Shown one piece after another: positions 45,800 through 54,545 of a stretch of DNA of 64,000 nt. How positions within the stretch are numbered: position 1 is the first letter of the stretch; the number at the start of each line of letters is the position of its first letter. Position numbers and translations under genes: made by a program. Below the pieces are notes generated by a model. It did not search any database and had not been told where the DNA came from. It saw only the letters and a list, made by a program, of their open reading frames with translations. The stretch is from contig JAJTBS010000003.1 in the NCBI GenBank assembly GCA_021286765.1, positions 1 to 64,000 on the forward strand. Reading direction: 5' to 3'. Source of the DNA: Holophagaceae bacterium. Lineage in GTDB: Bacteria > Acidobacteriota > Holophagae > Holophagales > Holophagaceae.

Positions 45800-45825
45800 T
45801 CGGTAGTTTTGCAGGGATATAACGA
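45800..45825 (-). promoter_or_regulatory. Candidate ModE-type operator upstream of tupA
   Basis: TCGGTAGTTT, 6-base centre, GATATAACGA on the plus strand. The right arm matches the ATATAACG ModE half-site exactly, and the left arm agrees at about 7 of 10 positions. It lies between the modE-like gene and tupA, where autoregulation by bound tungstate or molybdate would be expected. Confidence 0.55.
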
Positions 45826-45866
45826 TCGCGACAGCCGGACCTGCACCTGTTTTGCGGATCGTCACC

Positions 45867-46226
45867 TCAGCCGAGCAGGTGCTTCCGGAAATCCCGGACA
45901 TCCTCCTCGATGGCCTTGAACGCCTTGGCCTGAATCCGGCGGAAGCGGGTGAGGGCCTCCCGGCCCAGCTCTGTCACCACCGCGCCCCCTCCCCGCAAGC
46001 CGCCCTTGGCAGCGGTCACCACGGGGCTCGGAAAGCACTGGTTCATCTCGTCCACCAGCATCCAGGCCTTGCGGTAGCTCATGTCCAGCTCCCGCGCCGC
46101 TGCGGAGATGGAGCCGGTGCGGCCGATGGCTTCCAGAAGATCGGCCTTGCCCTGCCCGATGGCGATATTCTCCCCGACCGCGATGCGGATGCGGAGGGTG
46201 ACGGCCGAGGGGGCGGGCTTGGTCAT
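45867..46226 (-). CDS. ModE-type DNA-binding protein, DNA-binding domain only
   Basis: A 119-residue winged-helix protein matching the N-terminal domain of ModE. LRIRIAVGENIAIGQGKADLLEAIGRTGSISAAARELDMSYRKAWMLVDEMNQCF is the signature; GGGAVVTELGREALTRFRRI follows. Full ModE has a C-terminal pair of molybdate-binding domains; these are missing, so it must sense the metal through another protein or not at all. The start is ATG 46226 after AAGGA. It is 80 bases before tupA on the same strand and divergent from a membrane protein gene. Confidence 0.88.
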   Translation of the reverse strand: MTKPAPSAVTLRIRIAVGENIAIGQGKADLLEAIGRTGSISAAARELDMSYRKAWMLVDEMNQCFPSPVVTAAKGGLRGGGAVVTELGREALTRFRRIQAKAFKAIEEDVRDFRKHLLG

Positions 46227-46286
46227 GACGGATTCCTTGAGTCCGACCATTTCAGCACAGGCGGCCAACTCTGCTAGAACAAAGGC

Positions 46287-46730
46287 ATGGATCCCCTGCA
46301 CGAGGAGCGCTTGGCGCGGAGCAAGCTCCGGACCCTGCTCTTTCCGGAGGCACCCCGGCGCTTCCCCTGGGCCCGGCCGGCCCAGCTGGTCCTGCGCAGC
46401 CTCCACATCGCCGCCATGGCCATGGTGGTGGGGGCCATCCCCTTCGGGGCCTCCTTCGAGGCGCTGCGGCTGCCCATCCTCCTCACGCTGGCCAGCGGTG
46501 TGCTGCTCTTCGCCATCGACCTCGCCCGGGACCTGGCCATCCTCGGCCAGGGCAGCGGCGTGGCCGTGTTGCTGAAGCTGGTCATGCTGGGCCTGGGGGC
46601 CCTGCAGCCCGCGGAGCGGCTGCCCTGGTACCTGGCCGCCACCCTGGTGGCCTCCGTGGGATCGCACATGCCCGGCTCCTGGCGGCATTTCTCCCTCCTT
46701 CACTGGAAGGTCATGAGGTACCCCGACTGA
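46287..46730 (+). CDS. Small membrane protein next to moeA
   Basis: A 147-residue protein with about four hydrophobic helices (roughly residues 37-55, 60-78, 92-108 and 112-128). I recognise no family. The start ATG overlaps no ribosome site better than AAAGG. It overlaps moeA by one base (TGATG), so the two are co-translated, and it is divergent from the modE-like gene. A role in molybdenum/tungsten handling is suggested only by position. Confidence 0.7.
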   Translation: MDPLHEERLARSKLRTLLFPEAPRRFPWARPAQLVLRSLHIAAMAMVVGAIPFGASFEALRLPILLTLASGVLLFAIDLARDLAILGQGSGVAVLLKLVMLGLGALQPAERLPWYLAATLVASVGSHMPGSWRHFSLLHWKVMRYPD

Positions 46731-47953
46731 TGCCCACGCCCGCCGAAGCCCTCGCCCTCATCCTGGACCGTCTGGCGCCGCTGCCGGCCCGGCGGCTGCC
46801 GCTGGAGGCCGTTCTCGGCATGGCTGCCGCGGAGCCCCTGACCTCCACAGCCACGGTGCCGCCCTTCACCAACTCCGCCATGGACGGCTACGCGGTGCGG
46901 GCCGCGGATTTGGCGGGCGCTTCACAGGAGCATCCCGTCCGGCTGCGCGTGCTGGGCGATCTCGCCGCGGGAGGTGTGCCCCTCGGTGCCGTGGGGCCGG
47001 GCCAGGCGCTGCGCATCATGACCGGCGCACCCATGCCTGAAGGCGCCGATTCGGTGGTGCCCGTGGAGGACACGAGCCGCGGCGAGGACTGGGTGGAGAT
47101 CACGGCGCCCCTGCGCACGGGCATCCACATCCGCCTGGCGGGCGAGGACCTGCGCGAGGGGCAACGGCTCGTGCCGGCGGGGCAGGCGCTTCGGCCCGGC
47201 GATCTGGGGGTGCTGGCGGCGGCAGGGATCCCCACGGTGGCCGTCCATCCGCGCGCCCGCGTGGCCGTGCTCACCACGGGCGACGAGCTGGTGGATGTCT
47301 CCGAGGAGCCCGGTCCCGGCCGCATCCGCGACGCCAACATCCACGCCGTGTGCGCCCAGGTGTCGGCCTGCGGGGCCACGCCCGTGCCCTTTCCGCGGGT
47401 GCCCGATGACCGGGCCACGCTGATGGGCGTGCTGCGCCGGGCCCTGGAGGCCGACGTGGTCCTCACCACGGGCGGCATCTCCGTGGGCGACTATGACTTC
47501 ATGAAGGCCATGCTCGAAGAGCTGGGCGCCGAGCGGATCTTCTGGAAGGTGGCGCAGAAACCCGGGGGGCCGCTGGGCTTCTGGATGCTCGGCGGCCGGG
47601 CCATCTTCGGCATCCCCGGCAATCCCGTGGCCGCCATGCTCATGGTCGAGGAGTATGTCCGGCCCGCGCTGCGGAAGCTGATGGGCTTCACGAAGCTCCA
47701 CCGCCCCGTGGCCGAGGCCCGCCTGGAGGATGGCTGGACCGGCCGCACCGACCAGCGCACGACCTTCCTGCGCGTCGTGGCGCGGCGGGAGGCCGACGGC
47801 TTTTCCGCCCGCACCACCGGTCCCCAGGGCTCGGCCATCCTGTCCTCCATGCTCAGCGCCAATGCCCTGGCCGTGATCCCCAAGGGCGTGGCCTGCGTGG
47901 AGCCGGGCGGCACCGTGCGTCTGCACCTCACGGAGGAGCCCGAGGATCACTGA
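46730..47953 (+). CDS. moeA: Molybdopterin molybdenumtransferase
   Basis: Inserts molybdate or tungstate into adenylylated molybdopterin. The 407-residue protein has the MoeA domains in order: TVPPFTNSAMDGYAVRAADL, TGAPMPEGADSVVPVEDT, VAVLTTGDELV, TGGISVGDYDFMKAMLEELG and GIPGNPVAAMLMVEEYVRP, then the C-terminal beta domain. In this island it probably loads tungsten for AOR. It starts on the stop of the preceding membrane protein gene. It overlaps the convergent amidohydrolase gene by seven bases. Confidence 0.96.
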   Translation: MPTPAEALALILDRLAPLPARRLPLEAVLGMAAAEPLTSTATVPPFTNSAMDGYAVRAADLAGASQEHPVRLRVLGDLAAGGVPLGAVGPGQALRIMTGAPMPEGADSVVPVEDTSRGEDWVEITAPLRTGIHIRLAGEDLREGQRLVPAGQALRPGDLGVLAAAGIPTVAVHPRARVAVLTTGDELVDVSEEPGPGRIRDANIHAVCAQVSACGATPVPFPRVPDDRATLMGVLRRALEADVVLTTGGISVGDYDFMKAMLEELGAERIFWKVAQKPGGPLGFWMLGGRAIFGIPGNPVAAMLMVEEYVRPALRKLMGFTKLHRPVAEARLEDGWTGRTDQRTTFLRVVARREADGFSARTTGPQGSAILSSMLSANALAVIPKGVACVEPGGTVRLHLTEEPEDH

Positions 47954-49158
47954 GCTGGAAGGCTCTCCGGGCTGCGCTGGAAGAGGTCCGCGGACCACCG
48001 CCGTTCCGACTTGGGATCCTTGAGGGTGCGCTTGAGGACGAAGTCGAAGAGTGGAGGATTCTGCTTCCAGATCTCGTTGAGGGCCTTCCGCTCGGCGGCG
48101 GTGATCAGCCTCAGGGCCACGAGGCGGCGCGTCCAGATGATGAGGTCCACACCGGGCAGAGGGTAGTCGCTGCCGTTGAGCAGTCGGCCGTCGAGGTCCG
48201 GCCGCGCGAGCAGGGTCTGCAGGGGCGCCGGCAGGCGGTTGATCTGGGTGATGGCGGAGAGGTCGCCGAAGAGCCGCCCGCGGTACTTCGGATCCTCCAT
48301 CAGGCGCAGGAAGAGGTCGAAGTTGCGGGCCGCCTTGCCGGGATGATCCAGGTCCGCGTTCCTGCCCAGGCTGGCGCAATGGGCCACGATCACCGTGACG
48401 CCCAGATCCAGCGGCCGTCGCAGCTTCAGGGGGTTGCCCAGGGCCTGGGCATCCTTCACGGCCACGGCCCGCTCCTCGCCGGCATGGGTCAGCAGGGCCA
48501 CGCCCAGGTCCTTCATGCGGCAGTAGAAGGGGTCGAAGCGCGGATCCGCGGGATCGATGGCCTGGGCATTGGGCAGCCACTTGAGCAGGCGCCCCCCTTT
48601 GGCGGCGCAGGCCTCCAGCTCCTGGATGGCATCCTTGCGCGCGGGGTGGATGGACATCACCGGCACGAAGAGATCAGGGTGTCGCGCCGCGGCGGCGAAC
48701 ACGTAGGCGTTGGGCACATGGAACTCGGTACGGGCCTCATCGGGCGTGCCATCGGGCCGGTAGGCCCGGTCCATGGCCAGCAGGTGGAGGCGCACCGGCC
48801 TGGGGAAGGCCCGGGCCCTGGCCGCCAGCACTTCCAGGTAGTCGCGGTCGAAGTGGGCAAGCCCCTCCACGCCGGTGGCCTTGAGGTAGAGGTTCGTCTC
48901 GAGGCGCTTGAGGGGATGCCTGAGGCTGAGCTTCTCGGGGTTCACGAAGGTGCCGTCGCCATCCTGGCCCAGGCCGATGGCGTGGACATGGACATCGACC
49001 ACGGGCTTGCCCGGATCGAGATCGGCGAAGGCACGGTCGATGAGGGCCTGCGCACTGGAAGAATAGGGCCTCGGCTTGGGTTTGGACCCTGCCAGGAGGG
49101 CGGGTCCGAAGCTGATGATCAGGGCGAGGAACAGTCGGCAGGCGGTGGTGGGAGGCAT
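47947..49158 (-). CDS. Exported amidohydrolase-family (amidohydrolase_2) protein
   Basis: A 403-residue TIM-barrel hydrolase. A hydrophobic N-terminus (LFLALIISFGPALLAG) suggests export. Metal-binding elements include VVDVHVHAIG (HxH), LLTHAGEE, VIVAHCASLGR and LLNGSDYPLP with the terminal Asp. This is the amidohydrolase_2 pattern, which includes decarboxylases and lactonases. No lipobox Cys is seen. The substrate is unknown. It converges with moeA; the upstream lipoprotein gene is 47 bases away on the same strand. Confidence 0.78.
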   Translation of the reverse strand: MPPTTACRLFLALIISFGPALLAGSKPKPRPYSSSAQALIDRAFADLDPGKPVVDVHVHAIGLGQDGDGTFVNPEKLSLRHPLKRLETNLYLKATGVEGLAHFDRDYLEVLAARARAFPRPVRLHLLAMDRAYRPDGTPDEARTEFHVPNAYVFAAAARHPDLFVPVMSIHPARKDAIQELEACAAKGGRLLKWLPNAQAIDPADPRFDPFYCRMKDLGVALLTHAGEERAVAVKDAQALGNPLKLRRPLDLGVTVIVAHCASLGRNADLDHPGKAARNFDLFLRLMEDPKYRGRLFGDLSAITQINRLPAPLQTLLARPDLDGRLLNGSDYPLPGVDLIIWTRRLVALRLITAAERKALNEIWKQNPPLFDFVLKRTLKDPKSERRWSADLFQRSPESLPAQ

Positions 49159-49205
49159 GGCACCGTTCTACCAGAGTTGCCGCGGATGGGCGGGCCCATC
49201 GCCGG

Positions 49206-50699
49206 TCAAGGCGCCACGACCACCTGCACGGTGCGGGTGGTGCTGCCGTAGGGCCCCTGGGCTTCCAGGGTGTAGGTGGTTGTCTTCGTGGGACGCACGG
49301 CCACGCTGGTGCCCGTGACCCAGCCGACATCCGGAGTGATGAAGGTTCGGGTGGTGTTCGTGGCGGTCCAGCTGAGCTGGCTGCTGGCGCCGCTGGCGAC
49401 GCTGGCGGGGTTCGCGCCGAAGGTCGCGATGGCCGGGGCGCCGCCGCCGGGCACCGCGGTGTACACGGTGCCCATCTGCACCACCTCCAGGTCCGAGCCC
49501 TTGATGCCCGAGAGGGTGGCGAGCTGGTCGTTGCTCCAGCGGTCGTCCGGGGCGCCGCTGAGGTACCAGGCGCTGCCGTTATCGGCCAGGATCATGCCGT
49601 AGCGCTTGAGGGCGGTGAGCACGACCCGGGCCTGGGTGGGGTAGGCGCTGATGTCCACGCCGGCCTTCAGGCGCACCCGCAGGCCCATGGGTGGAGCATT
49701 GGCGCTGGTGGTGTTCGAGGCCCAGTGGGTGGCCGGGAGCACATAGGCGCGCCGGGACACGGGCACGGTGAAGCGCAGAGCATGGGTGATGGCTCCGGCC
49801 GCCACCTCGTCGTAGCGGGCCAGGCCGGGGAAGATGGGCAGGCCCGCGGCGTCGGCACTGGTCCAGCCCTGGGGCCGCAGCGTGTTGGCCTTCAGGTCCC
49901 ACACGGCCGTCGCGTCGGCGGTCCAGCTGCCGTCGCCTTGGAGGAAGGCCCGGTACAGCTCATAGAGCACGCAGGCATCTCGGTCCATCACCAGGACATG
50001 GCGATCCCCGGTGGACCCGCTGCCGCCCTCGACGGGGGCGGTGACGGGGATGGGCATGGGCCCGGGATCGCTCTCATCGGCGTAGCCGGTCGCCGCGATG
50101 GGGATGGCCACCTTGGGCTGCACGCCAGAGGCCACCACGGTGTAGGGGATGCCGATGGGGCTGCCCGCGTAGAGGCCGGCGCCGAAATCCGGGTGCAGCC
50201 CGGTGCCTGCGCCGATGAAGGCGATGATGGCCGCGCTGTTGGGTTCCACCGGATCACCGGACACGTCGCGGTTCCAGGCGTTGTCGGCCGGGAAGGGCCT
50301 GAAGCCCAGCAGGTCGGCGCCATTGCCCAGGGCCGCACCGTTGCAGGCGCCCGGTGGCGGCTGGACGGACACGGTCACGGGGACCTGGGTGGACTTGGTG
50401 GCGTCTGCCGCGCTGATGGCCTTCACATGGTAGCTGCCGGCCGTGCCCGGTGCCCGGTAGAGCCCCGCCGCGCTGATGGTGCCGCCGGAAGGCTCCACCA
50501 CGCTCCAGGCCACGCCCTGGTTCGTGCTGCCGCTCACGGTGGCCTGGAAGGCCTGGGTGCCCCCGGTCCAGACGCTGGCCCCCGCGGGCGAGATGGTGAC
50601 GCCGACCGGCTGGGGGGGTGAGGCGGAGGAGCCGTCTCCGCAGGCCAAGGTGAGGGCCAGGATCAGGGCCGTCCCGCTGATCAGGTCCCGTGCGCGCAT
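49206..50699 (-). CDS. Surface lipoprotein with Ig-like domains
   Basis: A 497-residue lipoprotein. The signal peptide ends in a lipobox LTLAC (Cys about residue 20). Residues 30-115 form a bacterial Ig-like domain (VGVTISPAGASVWTGGTQAFQATVSG). A central region of about 270 residues (DLLGFRPFPADNAWNRDVSGDPV, HVLVMDRDACVLYELY, MGLRVRLKAGVDIS) is of no family I know. The C-terminal 80 residues form a second Ig-like domain (PASVASGASSQLSWTATNTT). The start is ATG 50699 behind AGGAACC. It probably sits on the outer membrane and binds a polymer or protein. Confidence 0.78.
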   Translation of the reverse strand: MRARDLISGTALILALTLACGDGSSASPPQPVGVTISPAGASVWTGGTQAFQATVSGSTNQGVAWSVVEPSGGTISAAGLYRAPGTAGSYHVKAISAADATKSTQVPVTVSVQPPPGACNGAALGNGADLLGFRPFPADNAWNRDVSGDPVEPNSAAIIAFIGAGTGLHPDFGAGLYAGSPIGIPYTVVASGVQPKVAIPIAATGYADESDPGPMPIPVTAPVEGGSGSTGDRHVLVMDRDACVLYELYRAFLQGDGSWTADATAVWDLKANTLRPQGWTSADAAGLPIFPGLARYDEVAAGAITHALRFTVPVSRRAYVLPATHWASNTTSANAPPMGLRVRLKAGVDISAYPTQARVVLTALKRYGMILADNGSAWYLSGAPDDRWSNDQLATLSGIKGSDLEVVQMGTVYTAVPGGGAPAIATFGANPASVASGASSQLSWTATNTTRTFITPDVGWVTGTSVAVRPTKTTTYTLEAQGPYGSTTRTVQVVVAP

Positions 50700-50813
50700 G
50701 GTTCCTCCCCAGGAGGCCGCCTGGACTCCTGAGTGTTGTTCCGGCCCCGGCATTGTCAACTGTGCCCGAGGTTCCTTGGGGCCATGGCACACTAAGCGGA
50801 CCCCGAGGTATCC

Positions 50814-52181
50814 ATGAGTTCAGAGCCCACCTTCCGTGAGAAGTACGCCTTCCCGGCCAGCTTCTGGAACGCCAACCTCACCGAGCTGTTCGAGCGGGCC
50901 GCCTACTACTCCATGGCGAGCTTCATCGTCATCTACCTGGGGCGTCTTGGTTTGGGCGACTACTGGCCGAGCACGCTGAATGGCGTGCTGTGGTTCCTGG
51001 TCTACTTCCTGCCCATCCTCAGCGGCACCATCGCGGATCAGATCGGCTTCCGGAAGAGCCTGCTCATGGCCTGCGTGCTGCTGGTGGGCGGCTACTTCCT
51101 CATGGGTTACCCCGTTTGGTTCGGGGGGCAAACCCTGGCCCTTCAGGCGGGCAAGGATGTCACGGCGGGGATGGGGGTCATGGCCCCCGTGGCGGCGGCC
51201 ATCGTGCTGATTGGAATCGGCGGCTCCTTCGTGAAGCCCTGCATCGCGGGCACGGTCCAGCGCACCCACCTGGGCAAGGCCACGCTGGCCTTCGCCATCT
51301 TCTACATGGTCATCAACGTCGGCAGCGTGTTCGGCCGCCTCACGGCCTTCTTCGTGCGCACCAAGCTCGGCAAGCTCGACACCATCTTCATCGTCTCGAT
51401 GATCGCGGCAGTGCTGGCCTTCCTGGTGGTGCTGCTGCTCTACCGCGATCCCGAGACGGCGGTGGATCCCGACAAGCCGAAGCGCAGCGTCCTGGAAGTC
51501 ATCTTCGGCATCTTCAAGGTCCTGCGCAGCGGCCGTTTCACCATGTTCATGGTGGTCAGTAGCGGCTTCTACTTCATCTACAACCAGGTCTACAACGTGC
51601 TGCCGCTCTACGTGAAGAAGACCGTGGAGCTGACCCCGGCCATGGACCTCTACACCATGGCCAATCCCATCACCATCGTGCTGTTCCAGCTGCTCATCAC
51701 CAAGGCCTTCGGCAAGCTGCCGCCCATCAAGTCCATCATCGTGGGCACGGTGATCATCGGCCTCTCCATGCTCATCAATGTGGCGCCCCTCTACATGGCG
51801 GGCGGCGTGACCATGAAGATGTGGCTTCCCCTGGGCAGCCTCTTCGTGGTGATGACGGTGGCCCTCATCGCCTTTGGTGAGCTGTTCGCCTCCAGCCGCC
51901 TCTACGAGTACATCGGTTCCCTGGCTCCCAAGGGCCAGGAGGGGTTGTTCCTGGGCTACGCCAACCTGCCCATGGCCATCGGCAGTCTGGTGGGCGGCCC
52001 GGCCGGCGCCTGGCTCTTCAACCAGGTCATGTGCGCCGGCGCCGTGAAGCAGGCGGACGGCCTGCTGAAGCTGGATCCCAGGGCCGCCGCCACGGGCTGG
52101 ATCATCCTCACCCTCTTCGGCCTCGGCAGTGCCTTCAGCTTGTGGATCTACAACCGATGGCTGCAGAGGCAGGCCGCCTAG
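50814..52181 (+). CDS. POT-family peptide/proton symporter
   Basis: A 455-residue major-facilitator transporter with about 12 membrane helices. ELFERAAYYSM contains the ExxER...YY proton-coupling motif of the proton-dependent oligopeptide family. GGSFVKPCIAGTVQ and NVGSVFGRLTAFFV also fit the family. It imports di- and tripeptides in known members. Its stop abuts the convergent hybrid kinase stop with no gap. Peptide uptake fits the several hydrolases nearby. Confidence 0.88.
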   Translation: MSSEPTFREKYAFPASFWNANLTELFERAAYYSMASFIVIYLGRLGLGDYWPSTLNGVLWFLVYFLPILSGTIADQIGFRKSLLMACVLLVGGYFLMGYPVWFGGQTLALQAGKDVTAGMGVMAPVAAAIVLIGIGGSFVKPCIAGTVQRTHLGKATLAFAIFYMVINVGSVFGRLTAFFVRTKLGKLDTIFIVSMIAAVLAFLVVLLLYRDPETAVDPDKPKRSVLEVIFGIFKVLRSGRFTMFMVVSSGFYFIYNQVYNVLPLYVKKTVELTPAMDLYTMANPITIVLFQLLITKAFGKLPPIKSIIVGTVIIGLSMLINVAPLYMAGGVTMKMWLPLGSLFVVMTVALIAFGELFASSRLYEYIGSLAPKGQEGLFLGYANLPMAIGSLVGGPAGAWLFNQVMCAGAVKQADGLLKLDPRAAATGWIILTLFGLGSAFSLWIYNRWLQRQAA

Positions 52182-54545
52182 TCACCGCTTCGGGAGGATG
52201 GCCGCGAAGGTGGCCTGGAGTTCCCGGAAGCTGAAAGGCTTGGCGAGGATGGTCACGCCCTGGATGGCGCGGGCCAGGTCCAGGGCGCGCTGGTCGGCCC
52301 GCCCCGTCGACAGCAGGATGGGCACGTCCGGCAGGGAGGCTCGGAGCCGCGGCAGGGTGCGGGCCCCGCCCCAGCCGGGCATGTTCATGTCGAGGATGAC
52401 CACGTCCGGCCGGAAGCCCCGGTTGACCAGCTCCATGGCCTGCTCGCCGCTGGAGGTGACGGTGGCTTCGTGGCCCATGACCTCGAGCTGTGCCGAGACC
52501 GAGCTCTGGATGAGCTCGTCATCGTCCACCAGGAGGATGCGACAGGAGGCGCCGGCCTGGGTGGCCTCGCCGTCTTCCCTGATGGCCGGTTCCGCCTGGG
52601 CGAGCACCGGCTGGAAGCGCATCTCCACGGTGGTTCCCTGGCCCAGCCGGCTCTGGATGGTCAGGTCGCCGTGGTGGGCCTTCACGGTGCTGTAGGCCAG
52701 GGAGAGCCCGAGGCCCGTGCCCTTCCCCTGGGGCTTGGTGGTATAGAAGGGCTCGACGGCGTGCTCGAGGGTTTCCGGAGACATGCCACTGCCGGTGTCC
52801 GCCACGGTGAGGAGGACCCGGCCATCGGGCTGGTTCCGGGTGCCCAGCGTGAGGTTGCCCCCCTCCGGCATGGCGTCCACGGCGTTCACACAGAGGTTCA
52901 TCAGCACGAGGCTGAGGGCGTCCGGATCGCCGAGGATGGTCCCGACCTCCGGGGCGAGGTCCAGCTGGATGGCGACGTTCGCGGGGATGGTGCGCTCCAG
53001 GAGGCGGGCTTCCTCCTGGACCAGGTGGTTGAGGGAGACGGAGCGCTCGCCGGTCATGTCCTTCCGGGCGAAGTCCAGCAGGCTCTTCACCATGTTCCGG
53101 CCCCGCAGGCAGGCCTTCGTGATGGTCTGGAAGGTGCTGTGGAGCCGGCTGCCCTCCGGTTGCAGGTCCAGGTTGGTGGTGGCGAGGCCGAGGATCGCCC
53201 CCAGCACATTGTTCATGTCGTGGGCCAGGCCGCCTGCGAGGTTGCCCAGGCTCTCCATTTTCTGGGAGAGGCGGAGGGCCTCCTGGGTCCGGATCTCATC
53301 GGTGATGTCGCGGAACACGGCCAGGCCGCCCACAACCCGCCCGGCGGCGTCCCGGCGGGGCGTGGCGGTCAACTGCAGGGTGCGCAGCACGCCATCGGCG
53401 CGGCGGATGTGGGTCTGGTAGGAGTCCGTCTGCCCATCCACCCGGCGTGTGGTCTGCCCCCTCACCTGCTGCCAGTCCACGTCGTCCATGAAGGCGCGGA
53501 GGTTCTGGCCGATCAGGGGCTCGGGAGCCACCCCGAAGATCCGGGCTGCTTCGGGGTTGGCCATGATGATCGTCTCGTCCAGGTCCGTGGCGGCCACCCC
53601 CTCCCCGAGGATCTCGATGAGCTCCCGGTGGTGGGCCTCGCTCTCCCGCAGGGAGCTTTCGGCCGCCACCTTCTCGGTGAGGTCCCGGATGAAGCCGATG
53701 ATCATGTCCCGGCTGGGGATGTAGGTGGTGGAGACTTCCACGGGGAAGGTGGAGCCGTCCTTCCGCTTGTGCCGGGACAGGAAGCGGTCCATGCCCTCGG
53801 CCTTCATCTTCTCGGTGTGCTGGTCGGTCTCGGTGCGGGTCTCGCTGGCCTCCAGGGCGGATACGTGGAGGGTCCGAAGTTCCTCGGTGGAATAGCCGGT
53901 CATCCGGCCATAGGCATCGTTGGCGTCGAGGATGTCGCCGCGTCCGTTGACCAGGACGAAGCCATCCAGGTTCGTCCGGAGCAGGGCCCGGTACTCCTCG
54001 GCCTGGGCGATGACCTTCTCCTCCTGGGACTCGAAGTGGAGGGCGTTGCGCAGGATCAGGGCGAACACCGGCGACAGCACGTCCAGCATGTGGATGACGT
54101 CATCCGTGCGCTGAAGGTCCAGGTGGTCGAGGGCGATGAGGGTGCCGACCCGCAAGCCGCCCACGCGAAGCGGCGTCAGGCTGAGGGATTTCACCTCCAG
54201 GCTGGCCAGGGCCGCTCCGACGGCCTTGGGCACCAGGGGCTGGAAGTAGAGGACCGGGTTCAGGCGGTCTGGGTCGACCTGGATCACCTCGGTCAGACCT
54301 TCGAGCAGGTGGCTGTGCCGCGCCCGCTCGGGTTCGAGCGCCACGATCCGGATGGGTTCGCGTTGAAGCTCGGAGCCGTGCTGAATCATGGCCACGGCCC
54401 GGACACCGAGCACTTCCCGGAGCTTGCGCGTCAGAAACGGGCCCATCTCCGCGGGACTCGCCGAGAACCGCAGGATCTCGGCGAGCAGGTCCACGATCAT
54501 GAACTGGACGGCGGCGGCGTCGGTCCCCTGGTTGCGATCAGTCAT
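52182..54545 (-). CDS. Cytosolic GAF-PAS-PAS hybrid histidine kinase with receiver
   Basis: A 787-residue sensor without membrane helices. GAF-like domain at about residues 20-170, PAS domains at about 185-300 and 310-425, HisKA with H442 (GGLAHDMNNVLG), ATPase at 540-650 (NLCVNAVDAMPEGG, DTGSGMS, GTGLGLSL) and a C-terminal receiver (669-787) with D719 (VILDMNMPG) and K769. The ligand is unknown. Its start lies eight bases inside the end of the DUF1638 gene, so it belongs to the corrinoid/methyltransferase operon. It carries no output domain, so a partner regulator must exist elsewhere. Confidence 0.9.
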   Translation of the reverse strand: MTDRNQGTDAAAVQFMIVDLLAEILRFSASPAEMGPFLTRKLREVLGVRAVAMIQHGSELQREPIRIVALEPERARHSHLLEGLTEVIQVDPDRLNPVLYFQPLVPKAVGAALASLEVKSLSLTPLRVGGLRVGTLIALDHLDLQRTDDVIHMLDVLSPVFALILRNALHFESQEEKVIAQAEEYRALLRTNLDGFVLVNGRGDILDANDAYGRMTGYSTEELRTLHVSALEASETRTETDQHTEKMKAEGMDRFLSRHKRKDGSTFPVEVSTTYIPSRDMIIGFIRDLTEKVAAESSLRESEAHHRELIEILGEGVAATDLDETIIMANPEAARIFGVAPEPLIGQNLRAFMDDVDWQQVRGQTTRRVDGQTDSYQTHIRRADGVLRTLQLTATPRRDAAGRVVGGLAVFRDITDEIRTQEALRLSQKMESLGNLAGGLAHDMNNVLGAILGLATTNLDLQPEGSRLHSTFQTITKACLRGRNMVKSLLDFARKDMTGERSVSLNHLVQEEARLLERTIPANVAIQLDLAPEVGTILGDPDALSLVLMNLCVNAVDAMPEGGNLTLGTRNQPDGRVLLTVADTGSGMSPETLEHAVEPFYTTKPQGKGTGLGLSLAYSTVKAHHGDLTIQSRLGQGTTVEMRFQPVLAQAEPAIREDGEATQAGASCRILLVDDDELIQSSVSAQLEVMGHEATVTSSGEQAMELVNRGFRPDVVILDMNMPGWGGARTLPRLRASLPDVPILLSTGRADQRALDLARAIQGVTILAKPFSFRELQATFAAILPKR

